NCBI GenBank assembly: GCA_002707145.1
Contig: PAMD01000003.1
Location: 46,477-110,476, forward strand
Origin: Flavobacteriales bacterium
GTDB lineage: Bacteria; Bacteroidota; Bacteroidia; Flavobacteriales; UBA7430
Direction of reading: 5' to 3'
Length of the DNA stretch: 64,000 nt
Made by a program: the position numbers and the translations under genes. Within the stretch, counting starts at the first letter, position 1, and each line of letters begins with the position of its first letter. The notes beneath the pieces were generated by a model that was given only the letters and a program-made list of their open reading frames with translations, was not told the DNA's origin and made no database searches. Positions 1 through 8,526 of this stretch are shown piece after piece.

Positions 1-714
1 TCTTCCAATGCGAAAGAAGTTTCTACAGCTATTGTTAGAGGTGCCTTTGAATTCCAAGGTCAGAAGTGTTCTGCTGCATCTAGGGCCTATGTGCCTTCAA
101 ATTTGTGGGAAGAAGTTAAATCCCATATTATTGAGGACGTGAACTCAATGAAGATTGGTGATCCAGGAGATCTATCAAACTTTATTAATGCCGTGATTCA
201 CGAGGATTCATTTGACAAAATAAAAACATACATTGACAGAGCGAAACGAGATGCCGATGCAGAAATTATTGTTGGTGGGAATTGCGATAAATCTGAGGGA
301 TATTTCATACAACCTACTGTCATATTGGCTAAATCACCGAAATATGCATCTATGGAAATAGAATTATTTGGCCCTGTGATCACTATTTATGTTTACGATA
401 AGTATCACTTTGAAGAAACTCTTGATCTTGTTGACAGTACATCGGAATATGCATTAACTGGTGCAATTTTTTCTAAAGATAGATATGCGATTGAATTGGC
501 TTCTGAAAAGCTAAAGAATGCGGCAGGTAATTTTTACATCAATGATAAGCCTACTGGAGCAGTAGTGTCTCAACAGCCTTTTGGAGGTGCAAGATCTTCT
601 GGAACCAATGACAAGGCAGGCTCTTCATTAAATCTATTGCGTTGGGTTTCCCCAAGAACAATTAAAGAATCTTTTGTCTCTCCGACAGATTATAGATATC
701 CATTTTTGGGGTAA
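1..714 (+). CDS. pruA: 1-pyrroline-5-carboxylate dehydrogenase, C-terminal part (5' end off window)
   Basis: NAD-dependent oxidation of glutamate semialdehyde / pyrroline-5-carboxylate to glutamate, the second step of proline breakdown. The reading frame is open from base 1, so only the last 237 residues are present and the start lies to the left of the window. The catalytic cysteine is visible at fragment residue 23 in the motif GQKCSAASR, and later 'MEIELFGPV' and 'QQPFGGARSSGTNDK' are aldehyde dehydrogenase family signatures. Full family members are about 540 residues. An internal GTG at 91 should not be taken as the start because the active-site cysteine lies before it. A small VF530-type gene follows after 12 bp in the same direction. 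Confidence 0.95.
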   Translation, partial: SSNAKEVSTAIVRGAFEFQGQKCSAASRAYVPSNLWEEVKSHIIEDVNSMKIGDPGDLSNFINAVIHEDSFDKIKTYIDRAKRDADAEIIVGGNCDKSEGYFIQPTVILAKSPKYASMEIELFGPVITIYVYDKYHFEETLDLVDSTSEYALTGAIFSKDRYAIELASEKLKNAAGNFYINDKPTGAVVSQQPFGGARSSGTNDKAGSSLNLLRWVSPRTIKESFVSPTDYRYPFLG

Positions 715-726
715 TTATTTAATTTT

Positions 727-981
727 ATGGACATAGAAAAATCTTTTGAAGATCAAGTGAATAATCCAATGCATGGGATTAAGTTAGTTGAAATACTAGA
801 GTATTTATACGAACTATATGGTTGGAATGAATTGGGAGATCGCTTGGGGATTAATTGTTTTTTAAATAAACCCACTTTCAAGTCCAGTTTGAAGTTTTTA
901 CGAAAAACTCCTTGGGCGAGAGATAAAGTTGAGTCTCTTTATTTGTCAAGTAATAAGCAGTCAGAAACAATAAAAACCTAA
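727..981 (+). CDS. VF530/DUF2132 family small DNA-binding-like protein
   Basis: An 84-residue protein matching the VF530 (DUF2132) family by its core motifs 'NPMHGIKLVEILEYL', 'YGWNELGDRLGI' and 'SSLKFLRKTPWAR'. The family is small, alpha-helical and named as DNA-binding from a Vibrio structure; its cellular role is unknown. The ATG at 727 follows pruA by 12 bp, so the two are probably cotranscribed. The C-terminal 15 residues are poorly conserved, as is usual. Family assignment is secure from the motifs; DNA binding here is only carried over from the family. Confidence 0.85.
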   Translation: MDIEKSFEDQVNNPMHGIKLVEILEYLYELYGWNELGDRLGINCFLNKPTFKSSLKFLRKTPWARDKVESLYLSSNKQSETIKT

Positions 982-1054
982 GTCAAATTTTGAGTTAATC
1001 CTTCGTTGTTTTTTCTTAGATTTACAAATACAATTTATTGAAGGTTTTTATTTT

Positions 1055-3460
1055 ATGGCATCATTCGAAAATAATGAAATTTCTTTTCAAGATTTCCGAC
1101 AAGAAATCCTATCCGATTATCTGTTGGCATGTGAAAGTCGAGAGGCTAGTATTCTCGGTAGGAAAGAAGTTTTGACAGGAAAGGCTAAGTTTGGAATTTT
1201 TGGTGATGGAAAAGAATTGGCACAGATTGCGATGTCCAAGGTCTTCAAAAATGGTGATTTTAGATCTGGCTATTACCGAGACCAAACGTTTATGATGGCC
1301 ATTGGTCAGATGACTATTCAACAAATGTTTGCGGCTTTGTACGGTAATACTGATTTAAATGCTGAACCTGCTTCAGCAGGTCGTCAGATGGGTGGTCATT
1401 ATGCTACTCGGACACTAGACAAAGATGGTAATTGGATGAATCTTATGGAGATGAAAAATTCTTCAGCAGATATTTCTTGTACCTCAGGACAAATGCCTCG
1501 TCTTCTTGGACTTGCACAGGCTTCTCAAGTATATAGAAATAATAAAAACTTAGCCTCATGGACTTCTTTTTCACACCAAGGAAATGAAATTGCCTTTGGT
1601 ACCATTGGAAATGCAAGTACTTCAGAAGGCCCCTTTTTTGAAGCTATCAATGCAGCTGGTGTTCTTCAAGTCCCAATGGTTATTTCTGTTTGGGATGACG
1701 GGTATGGGATTTCTGTCCCTGCAAAATACCATACTACAAAAGAGAATATTTCGGAAATATTAAAAGGTTTTCAGAGAGATCAAAAAGGCGATGGTTTTGA
1801 AATTTTTACTGTCAAAGGTTGGGATTATCCTTCTTTGATTGAAGCATATAAGAAAGCTGAAAAATTTGCTCGCAAAGAACATATCCCTTGTTTAATCCAT
1901 GTTATGGAAGTGACACAGCCTCAAGGTCATTCGACTTCAGGATCTCATGAGAGATATAAATCTAAGGATCGCTTGGAATGGGAGAATGACTTTGATCCAA
2001 TTAAAAAAATGGGGGATTGGATGATTCAATCAAAGATTTCAACTCAAGAGGAAATTGAGACTATATCTAAACAGGCTAAGAAAACTGTCAGGTTAGCTAG
2101 AGAAGAAGCTTGGAAAGCATTTGTTCTCCCACTGAATGAAGAAAAATCTACTATGATTGAGCTCCTAAATGCCATGTCTATTAAAAGTGATCACAAGGTT
2201 TTTATTGAAAAAATAACAGAACAAATTAGTAATATTTCCGACCCTATCCGAAAAGATATCTTTAATGCTGGAAGAAGAGCGCTTCGTTTGGTTCGAGATG
2301 AAGATTCCATAGCTAAACAAAATTTAATTGCGTGGTTGACCTCAGAAAAGAAAAAAAATTTAGTAAGATTTAGTAGTCATTTAACCAGTGAATCCTCTCT
2401 AGCTTCCATTCGCGTTAAAGAGGTAAAACCCGAATATCATGAAAGTTTAGAGGTAGATGCTCGTATAATTCTTCGAGATAATTTTGATCTTATTCTAGGT
2501 TCTAGACCAGAGACTTTAATTTTTGGAGAAGATTCAGGTAAAATAGGCGATGTTAATCAGGGATTAGAAGGGCTTCAAGATAAATATGGGGAAAACAGAG
2601 TGACTGATACCGGAATTCGCGAGGCTACTATTTTAGGCCAAGGTATAGGATTGGCTATGAGAGGTCTTAGACCGATTGCAGAAATTCAGTACTTAGATTA
2701 TTTACTTTATGCAATTCAAATTATGAGTGATGATTTGGCTACGCTTCATTATCGAACCAAAGGAGGACAGAAAGCACCACTCATTATTCGTACTCGAGGT
2801 CATCGACTTGAAGGAATTTGGCATTCTGGCTCTCCTATGGGAATGATAGTTAATGCCCTAAGAGGAATCAATGTTTTAGTACCAAGAAATATGACAAAGG
2901 CTGCAGGATTTTATAATACCATGTTAGATTCTGATGATCCTGCTTTAATCATAGAATGTCTTAATAGTTATCGACTTAAAGAACTTATCCCTTCAAACCT
3001 TTCTAATATTAGAACTCCTGTTGGTATTCCCGAAGTGACCCTTGATGGAATAGATATTACACTCGTTACTTACGGTTCAACTTGGCGTTTAGTTATGGAA
3101 GCAGCTCAAGAATTATCAAGGCTAGGTATTTCAGCAGAAGTTATTGATGTTCAATCATTGCTCCCATTTGATGTAAATCATATCATTTTAGAGAGTGTCA
3201 AGAAAACTAATAGGCTAGCTTTTATTGATGAAGATGTTCCTGGAGGTGCTACCGCTTATATGATGCAAAAAGTACTAGATGAACAAAATGCCTATATACA
3301 CTTAGATAGTTCTCCAATTGCTATTTCAGCGCAACCTCATAGACCAGCATATGGTACAGATGGTGATTATTTTTCTAAGCCTAGCAGCGATGATATTGTT
3401 GAAAAGGTATACGAAGTAATGCATGAATCAAATCCTAAAGATTTTCCAGACTTGTTCTAA
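1055..3460 (+). CDS. Fused E1 alpha-beta subunit of a branched-chain/2-oxoacid dehydrogenase
   Basis: An 801-residue thiamine-diphosphate enzyme in which the E1 alpha (about residues 20-380) and E1 beta (about 470-795) chains are one polypeptide. The alpha half carries 'GRQMGGHYATR' and the ThDP/Mg site 'GNASTSEG...WDDGYG' (residues 185-218). The beta half carries 'FGEDSG' and 'GIREATILGQGIGLAMRG'. It should decarboxylate a 2-oxo acid and pass the acyl group to a lipoyl E2. Sequence flavour is closest to branched-chain (2-oxoisovalerate) E1, but pyruvate cannot be excluded. No E2 or E3 gene is adjacent. Fused E1 genes of this type are common in Bacteroidota. The ATG at 1055 is 73 bp after the VF530 gene. 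Confidence 0.9.
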   Translation: MASFENNEISFQDFRQEILSDYLLACESREASILGRKEVLTGKAKFGIFGDGKELAQIAMSKVFKNGDFRSGYYRDQTFMMAIGQMTIQQMFAALYGNTDLNAEPASAGRQMGGHYATRTLDKDGNWMNLMEMKNSSADISCTSGQMPRLLGLAQASQVYRNNKNLASWTSFSHQGNEIAFGTIGNASTSEGPFFEAINAAGVLQVPMVISVWDDGYGISVPAKYHTTKENISEILKGFQRDQKGDGFEIFTVKGWDYPSLIEAYKKAEKFARKEHIPCLIHVMEVTQPQGHSTSGSHERYKSKDRLEWENDFDPIKKMGDWMIQSKISTQEEIETISKQAKKTVRLAREEAWKAFVLPLNEEKSTMIELLNAMSIKSDHKVFIEKITEQISNISDPIRKDIFNAGRRALRLVRDEDSIAKQNLIAWLTSEKKKNLVRFSSHLTSESSLASIRVKEVKPEYHESLEVDARIILRDNFDLILGSRPETLIFGEDSGKIGDVNQGLEGLQDKYGENRVTDTGIREATILGQGIGLAMRGLRPIAEIQYLDYLLYAIQIMSDDLATLHYRTKGGQKAPLIIRTRGHRLEGIWHSGSPMGMIVNALRGINVLVPRNMTKAAGFYNTMLDSDDPALIIECLNSYRLKELIPSNLSNIRTPVGIPEVTLDGIDITLVTYGSTWRLVMEAAQELSRLGISAEVIDVQSLLPFDVNHIILESVKKTNRLAFIDEDVPGGATAYMMQKVLDEQNAYIHLDSSPIAISAQPHRPAYGTDGDYFSKPSSDDIVEKVYEVMHESNPKDFPDLF

Positions 3461-3555
3461 ATTTTAATAATTATAAGTTTCAACCCAACTGTATTAGTAT
3501 ATTTATTTGAATTTTAGAAAAAACAAACTTCAAAGTATTTAACTTAGACAAAACC

Positions 3556-4365
3556 ATGAAGACAACCGAGAAAGAAAGCCTTTATCAAAATCTTGAGTCT
3601 CAGCCTTTTTCTGTTTTGTTAGATCAAATTAACCAAGAGGATCAAAAAGTGGCGCATGCAGTCAGAATATCACTTCATCAAGTTGAAAAACTTGTTGAAG
3701 CTATTCTTCCAAAAATGAAAAAAGGGGGACGCTTATTTTATATAGGTGCAGGAACTAGCGGGCGACTAGGTGTCTTAGATGCTTCAGAGTGTCCACCGAC
3801 TTTTGGCGTTTCACATGATTTGATCGTAGGAATTATTGCTGGTGGTGATAGGGCGATAAGAAAAGCAGTTGAATTTGCCGAAGACGATAAAAAGTTGGGT
3901 TGGTCTGATTTAAAAGCCCGTGGGATTACTGCGTTGGACTCTGTAATTGGGATTGCAGCATCGGGAACAACTCCCTATGTAATTTCAGCACTAGAATTAT
4001 GCCAGTCTGCATCAATTATGACTGCTTGTATTACTTGCAATCTAGATTCCGAACTAAGTCGTTATTCAGATTTTCCTGTTGAGGTTGATGTGGGGCCTGA
4101 ATATGTCACCGGAAGCACAAGAATGAAATCTGGCAGCGCCCAGAAAATGATTTTAAATATGATTTCTACTTCATTAATGATTAAGCTTGGCAAGATAAAA
4201 GGTAATAAAATGGTTGATATGCAGTTGACTAATGATAAACTATTAGAAAGAGGAACGAAAATGGTCGCTATGGAAACAAAGTTAGACCTAAATAGTGCTA
4301 AGTCATATCTTTTAAAGCACGGTTCAGTTCGTTTGGCTGTTACTGCCTTTAAAAGTGGGAAATAA
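3556..4365 (+). CDS. murQ: N-acetylmuramic acid 6-phosphate etherase
   Basis: Cleaves the lactyl ether of MurNAc-6-phosphate to GlcNAc-6-phosphate and D-lactate during cell-wall sugar recycling in the cytoplasm. The 269-residue protein has the SIS fold signature 'GAGTSGRLGVLDASECPPTFG' (two overlapping halves), with the candidate catalytic glutamate at residue 78, and the family motif 'GSTRMKSGSAQK'. It is about 30 residues shorter than E. coli MurQ, mainly at the C-terminus, which is normal for Bacteroidota members. No MurP transporter, MurR regulator or MurK/AnmK gene lies next to it, so the sugar phosphate must be made elsewhere. Confidence 0.94.
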   Translation: MKTTEKESLYQNLESQPFSVLLDQINQEDQKVAHAVRISLHQVEKLVEAILPKMKKGGRLFYIGAGTSGRLGVLDASECPPTFGVSHDLIVGIIAGGDRAIRKAVEFAEDDKKLGWSDLKARGITALDSVIGIAASGTTPYVISALELCQSASIMTACITCNLDSELSRYSDFPVEVDVGPEYVTGSTRMKSGSAQKMILNMISTSLMIKLGKIKGNKMVDMQLTNDKLLERGTKMVAMETKLDLNSAKSYLLKHGSVRLAVTAFKSGK

Positions 4366-4367
4366 TC

Positions 4368-4375
4368 TATATTCG
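4368..4375 (+). promoter_or_regulatory. Candidate -7 box (TATATTCG) for the DEAD-box helicase gene
   Basis: TATATTCGCA lies 50 bp before the ATG at 4426 and just after the murQ stop. It is a one-base variant of the Bacteroidota -7 element TAnnTTTG. No clear -33 TTTG is seen at the right spacing. Confidence 0.35.
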
Positions 4376-4425
4376 CAAAGCAGAACCATTATATCAGAAA
4401 TTACTCTATAAAATTAAATTAATTT

Positions 4426-5685
4426 ATGACATTTAAGGAATTAAATTTTCATCAAGACATCCAAGAAGGCTTGGATGCAATGTATTTTGAAAAACCAACA
4501 CCAGTTCAAGAATTAGCCATTCCAGTGATCATGAAAGGTCGTGATATTATTGCTTGTGCCCAAACAGGAACTGGTAAAACTGCAGCATTTCTTTTGCCTA
4601 TACTAAATGAGCTTCACAAGGTCAAAAAAAAAAAAATACGCGCTATTATCATTGCGCCAACAAGGGAATTAGCTCAACAGATTGACCAGCAATTTGACGG
4701 ATTCTCCTATTTTGCACAAGTCAGTTCTCAGGCAGTTTACGGAGGGGGTGACGGAAAGAGTTGGACTGCTCAATCAGAAGCACTAAAAAAAGAAACAGAG
4801 GTAATTATTGCCACTCCGGGAAGGCTCTTGTCTTTTTTATCTATTGCAAATATCGATTTATCGGGAATTGAATATCTCATTTTAGATGAGGCAGACCGCA
4901 TGTTAGATATGGGATTCAATCAAGATATTATGCGTATTGTTGACAAGCTTCCTTTGGATAGGCAGACTTTATTATTTTCGGCTACTATGCCTCCTAAAAT
5001 TGTTAATCTAGCACAAAATATTCTTCGCAATCCTGAGCGTGTGAATGTAGCAATCTCAAAACCTGCAGATACAATTAGGCAAGAAGCTTACCTTACTTTC
5101 GATAATCAGAAACCTGTTCTTGTTGCTCATATATTGAAGTCTATGGACTTTGAGTCAGTCATTGTTTTTTCTTCTACCAAAAAAAATATTTCTGTTATTC
5201 AGCGAGAGTTGAAAAAACAAGGTATAGACTCCAAAGCAATGTCCTCCGATTTAGAGCAAAAAGAACGTGAACATGTCATGAGGGAGTTTAAGGGAAAGAA
5301 ATTCAAAACCCTAGTTGCAACTGACATTGTTTCTAGAGGGATAGATATAAAAGGAATTTCACTGGTGATAAATTATGATATTCCTTCTGATGCTGAGGAC
5401 TATATACATAGAATTGGAAGGACTGGTAGGAACGAATCCGAGGGACATGCTATCACTTTAATTAATGACAGAGATCAGATATTATTTTATAATATTGAGA
5501 CCCTAATGGACAAGGTGGTTGATAAGATTCCAATGCCAAATAAAATTGGAGTAGGACCAGTTTATGAACCACACAGAAAACGAAAAAACACTAATAAGAA
5601 AAACGGCAAAAAAAGATTTAATTCTAAATTTAAAGGGAAACCAAGATTTAATAAAAATTCTAAATCTTCTAAGCAGTCAAATTGA
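4426..5685 (+). CDS. DEAD-box ATP-dependent RNA helicase (RhlE-like)
   Basis: A 419-residue cytoplasmic RNA helicase with the full motif series: Q-motif region 'FEKPTPVQ', Walker A 'AQTGTGKT' (about 45-52), 'PTRELAQQ', 'TPGR', 'DEAD' (about 154), 'SAT', 'ATDIVSRGID' and 'HRIGRTGR'. The last 45 residues are Lys/Arg/Asn rich and low in complexity, a basic tail typical of the RhlE group that helps bind RNA. It likely remodels structured RNA in ribosome assembly or decay. It ends 15 bp from the convergent cvfB stop. A run of 10 A bases within the coding region near 4625 encodes a Lys tract and is a possible slippage point. Confidence 0.92.
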   Translation: MTFKELNFHQDIQEGLDAMYFEKPTPVQELAIPVIMKGRDIIACAQTGTGKTAAFLLPILNELHKVKKKKIRAIIIAPTRELAQQIDQQFDGFSYFAQVSSQAVYGGGDGKSWTAQSEALKKETEVIIATPGRLLSFLSIANIDLSGIEYLILDEADRMLDMGFNQDIMRIVDKLPLDRQTLLFSATMPPKIVNLAQNILRNPERVNVAISKPADTIRQEAYLTFDNQKPVLVAHILKSMDFESVIVFSSTKKNISVIQRELKKQGIDSKAMSSDLEQKEREHVMREFKGKKFKTLVATDIVSRGIDIKGISLVINYDIPSDAEDYIHRIGRTGRNESEGHAITLINDRDQILFYNIETLMDKVVDKIPMPNKIGVGPVYEPHRKRKNTNKKNGKKRFNSKFKGKPRFNKNSKSSKQSN

Positions 5686-5700
5686 TACTTATTATTAGCA

Positions 5701-6543
5701 TTAACCTAACAAATGAATTCCATCTTTCTTGATATCTATCATTTTGTCTTTGTAGAGATTTCCGATGGCTTTTTTAAATACTTTTTTACTCATTTCCAGT
5801 TCTTCGTAAATTTCCTTTGGAGCAGACTTATCATGTAGGGGTAAAAAACCATTCGTATCATGAAGTGCTTCTATAATCTGTGAGCGTGCATCTTTTACTT
5901 CTTCCATTCCTATTTTTTTAAGAGAAATATCAATTTTTTGGTCACTGTTTCTAATCTCTTTCACATAGCCATTCGTTTTTTGACCTTCTCTAAGATGTTG
6001 AAAAATTTCATTGTGAAATATTAATCCCCAGAAGGTATTATTTACGATAACTCGAACTCCTAATTCCGTTTCGTCACAGATTAATAAATCTACTTTTTGT
6101 CCTATTTCTATTCCCTCTGCTTTGTTTTGTAAATATCTATGCACTTTTGCAGTAGCAGTAATCCTATCAGTTTGTTCGTCAATATATGCATAGACCAAAT
6201 AGATTCCTTTCTCTGCCATAAGGGAATTTTGTTGCGAGATAGGTACAAATAAATCTTTTGGAAGCCCCCAGTCTAAAAAGGCCCCAAAACTTTCTACTTT
6301 ATTAACAGATAAGTAGGCAAATTCACCAATATTAATATAGGGCTCAATACGAGTAGCAATGATTCTGTCTTCAGAATCTTTATAAATAAATACATCCATA
6401 AAATCACCTACTTCAATTCCATTAGGGACATATCTTTTTGGAAGTAAAATTCCATCATGTTCTCTATTGGTTGTATCCAGAAATAAACCAATTTCTGTAC
6501 TTCTTAATACTTCGAGATTTAGTTTTTTACCAATGATACTCAT
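5701..6543 (-). CDS. cvfB: S1-domain RNA-binding protein, CvfB family
   Basis: A 280-residue protein of the CvfB family: several S1-like OB folds followed by a C-terminal winged-helix segment ('KEIYEELEMSKKVFKKAIGNLYK'-type helix-turn-helix near residues 230-275). CvfB in Gram-positive bacteria affects virulence and RNA turnover; in Bacteroidota its targets are unknown. An ATG at 6558 is possible, but the ATG at 6543 (MSIIGKKL...) is preferred because it overlaps the TGA of upstream yaaA as ATGA, the usual sign of translational coupling, and matches the family N-terminus. It is therefore cotranscribed behind the broken yaaA. Confidence 0.87.
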   Translation of the reverse strand: MSIIGKKLNLEVLRSTEIGLFLDTTNREHDGILLPKRYVPNGIEVGDFMDVFIYKDSEDRIIATRIEPYINIGEFAYLSVNKVESFGAFLDWGLPKDLFVPISQQNSLMAEKGIYLVYAYIDEQTDRITATAKVHRYLQNKAEGIEIGQKVDLLICDETELGVRVIVNNTFWGLIFHNEIFQHLREGQKTNGYVKEIRNSDQKIDISLKKIGMEEVKDARSQIIEALHDTNGFLPLHDKSAPKEIYEELEMSKKVFKKAIGNLYKDKMIDIKKDGIHLLG

Positions 6544-7292
6544 CTTGTAAATATCCATTCATTGTCAGATGATATTGACTCGATAAACGAATATCCTCCA
6601 TAGTTAAAACTCTTTAACTCTTCTGGATTTTGAATGTTATTTTCAATAGCAAATCGACACATCATTCCTCGAGCTTTTTTTGCATATATAGCTATAACTT
6701 TTGAAACTCCATTTTTTTTATCTTTAAAAATAGGTTGGATAACTTTTGCGTTTAATTTAGCTACTCTGATAGATTTAAAATATTCATTTGAAGCCAAGTT
6801 GATAAGCCAGACTTGTTCTCTACGATTTAGCTCATTTGTCAATTGGTCTCCCCAAAATTAATATAGATTTTTCCCCAAATTGTTTGAGATCTTTGTTCCC
6901 ATTTCTAACCGATAAGCTTGCATAAGATCTAAGGGGCGTAAGAGTCCATATAAGCCAGAAAGAATACTCAGATTTCTTTGAGTAAATTCTATTTGATCAT
7001 CAGATAAGGATTCTGCATTGATTTCGGAGTACACATCTCCTTTAAATGCATATATAGCAGCCTTTGCATTACTAGAGGTAAAAGGAGTATGCCACTCATT
7101 AAATCTATTTGCATTGAGCTTTCCAATTTTTGGGCTTACTTCCATCAAGGCTTGAATATCCTTTGATTTTAATTGACTTAAGCTATTGACTAGAGATTGA
7201 GATTTTTTCAAAAAAGGGCAAAGAGTACTTTTGAGTTTTATTTCCCTTTGTTTCATGTCCAAAGTTTTTGCAGGAGATATAATTATATGCAT
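6540..7292 (-). pseudogene. yaaA: Peroxide-stress protein YaaA, interrupted by an in-frame TAA
   Basis: Both halves of a complete YaaA/DUF328 gene (251 codons) are present in one frame, split by a single TAA at 6858-6860. Before it: 'ISPAKTLD', 'FKGDVY', 'SGLYGLLRPLDLMQAYRLEMG' split as usual, then 'GKNLY'. After it: 'FWGDQLTNELNRRE', 'INLASNEYFKS', 'FYAKKARG'-like 'IYAKKARGMMCRF'. E. coli has Gln at the stop position (GKDLYQFWGD), so CAA to TAA is a one-base change. YaaA lowers free iron and DNA damage under peroxide stress. The rest of the frame is undamaged, so this is a recent nonsense mutation, a sequencing error, or read-through. The intact start is the ATG at 7292. Confidence 0.9.
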
Positions 7293-7839
7293 AGCATTAG
7301 ATTTTTAGTAAAAGTAATCATTTCAAGCTTATATTTTTATGCCAATATTATTCCGTTACAATAGAGTAAATTATTGATGTATTTCAAGAAGTAGATTATT
7401 TATATCAGGGGACATTATATATCTAGTCCAAGAATGAAGTTTTTTATCATTTTTATTAATTCAAAGAAAAAATTGGATTAGATATCTTGCTTTTCAAATT
7501 AGTTTTTTCAATTTTTAGAGTTCAAAATAATCTTTGTATTTAAGTGCAGGTGTTTTATCGTATTAGATTCTTGAAAGCAAATTATTTTTTTATTTTAGTA
7601 AGCTATTTTTTATTGTGTCAAATACTAATAATGAGGTGTTCCCAAAATATTTTATTTTTCACAGTCCATAAAATAAATATCTTAATGTTACAATGGTAAA
7701 TAGTATAGATTCCTACGAGCTTTTTTGTTAATTTAATGTAATATGATTAATATTTTGAAAAAAATTACTTGTGGGAAGTAATCAAACCTAAATTGTATAA
7801 CTATATTAGGTTATTAAATTTAACGTTTAATTTATAATT
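7293..7839. other. 547-bp AT-rich intergenic gap
   Basis: This stretch separates the divergent yaaA and ftsE genes. I see no tRNA, no clear decayed gene and no long open frame on either strand; it is very AT rich with many stop codons. It must hold promoters for both flanking genes, but no good TAnnTTTG match at a sensible position was found. An inverted repeat AACCTAA / TTAGGTT (about 7785-7812) lies just before ftsE. Confidence 0.5.
7785..7812. repeat. Short inverted repeat upstream of ftsE
   Basis: AACCTAA and TTAGGTT are separated by 14 AT-rich bases, ending 27 bp before the ftsE ATG. It could be an operator or a leader hairpin, or chance in AT-rich sequence. There is no other support. 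Confidence 0.25.
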
Positions 7840-8526
7840 ATGTCAACGTCAATCATTTGCTTAAAAGAAGCTAAAGTTTATCAGAAAGATCATTTGGTTC
7901 TTCAAAAGGTTAATATAGACTTAGTTCATGGAGAGTTTATTTATCTGATTGGTAAAACAGGAAGTGGGAAAAGTAGTTTATTGAAAACTCTCTACGGCGA
8001 CCTTCCTCTTCAACAAGGGATAGGTGAAGTTGCTGGATATGATTTATCTAAACTTAAAGAAAAAGATATTCCTTATTTAAGACGCGAGATTGGAATTGTT
8101 TTTCAAGACTTTCAATTGCTGACAGATCGATCCGTAAAAGATAATTTGAGTTTTGTTCTTGTAGCTACTGGTTGGTCTGATAAAGATAAAATAAAAACTA
8201 GGATTTTAGAAGTTCTTGAGCAGGTCGGAATGGCTAATAAAGATTATAAAATGCCTCATGAATTATCAGGTGGCGAACAACAAAGAGTTGCAATTGCGCG
8301 ATCTCTACTAAATGAACCCCAATTGATTTTAGCAGATGAACCCACTGGAAATTTAGATCCAGAGACCTCAAGAGAAATTATGCGCGTATTAAAGGAAATT
8401 CAAAACCAAGGTAAGGCTATTTTTATGGCTACACACGACTATTCTCTCATTCGGGATTTTCCTTCTCAGATCATTCGATGTTCAGAAGGCTCTATTTTTC
8501 CTGTAGAAAAATTAAACACACACTAA
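7840..8526 (+). CDS. ftsE: FtsE-like cell-division ABC transporter ATPase
   Basis: A 228-residue ABC ATPase with Walker A 'GKTGSGKSS' (about 37-45), Q-loop 'FQDFQLL', signature '[14 protein letters not shown]', Walker B '[13 protein letters not shown]' and the H-loop 'MATHDY'. The '[14 protein letters not shown]' stretch and overall length match FtsE, which with FtsX couples divisome energy to cell-wall hydrolases at the inner membrane. ftsX is not next to it, as is common in Bacteroidota. MacB/LolD-type ATPases are the main alternative. The last 4 bp overlap the convergent glycosyltransferase gene. Confidence 0.82.
   Translation: MSTSIICLKEAKVYQKDHLVLQKVNIDLVHGEFIYLIGKTGSGKSSLLKTLYGDLPLQQGIGEVAGYDLSKLKEKDIPYLRREIGIVFQDFQLLTDRSVKDNLSFVLVATGWSDKDKIKTRILEVLEQVGMANKDYKMPHELSGGEQQRVAIARSLLNEPQLILADEPTGNLDPETSREIMRVLKEIQNQGKAIFMATHDYSLIRDFPSQIIRCSEGSIFPVEKLNTH

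Noticed and set aside
6540..6842. The second half of yaaA as a separate 100-residue gene
   Set aside because: Its only start is TTG, it begins in the middle of a conserved domain, and it is exactly in frame with the first half; it is part of the broken yaaA.
6634..6861. A 75-codon plus-strand frame over yaaA
   Set aside because: It is antisense to conserved yaaA codons and has no independent support.
6540..7292. Stop-codon reassignment of TAA
   Set aside because: TAA ends most genes in the window at the expected places and no other conserved frame is interrupted by it.
7293..7839. Possible tRNA, small RNA or decayed gene in the 547-bp gap before ftsE
   Set aside because: No cloverleaf, no long stem and no conserved peptide was found in any frame; the sequence is simply AT rich.
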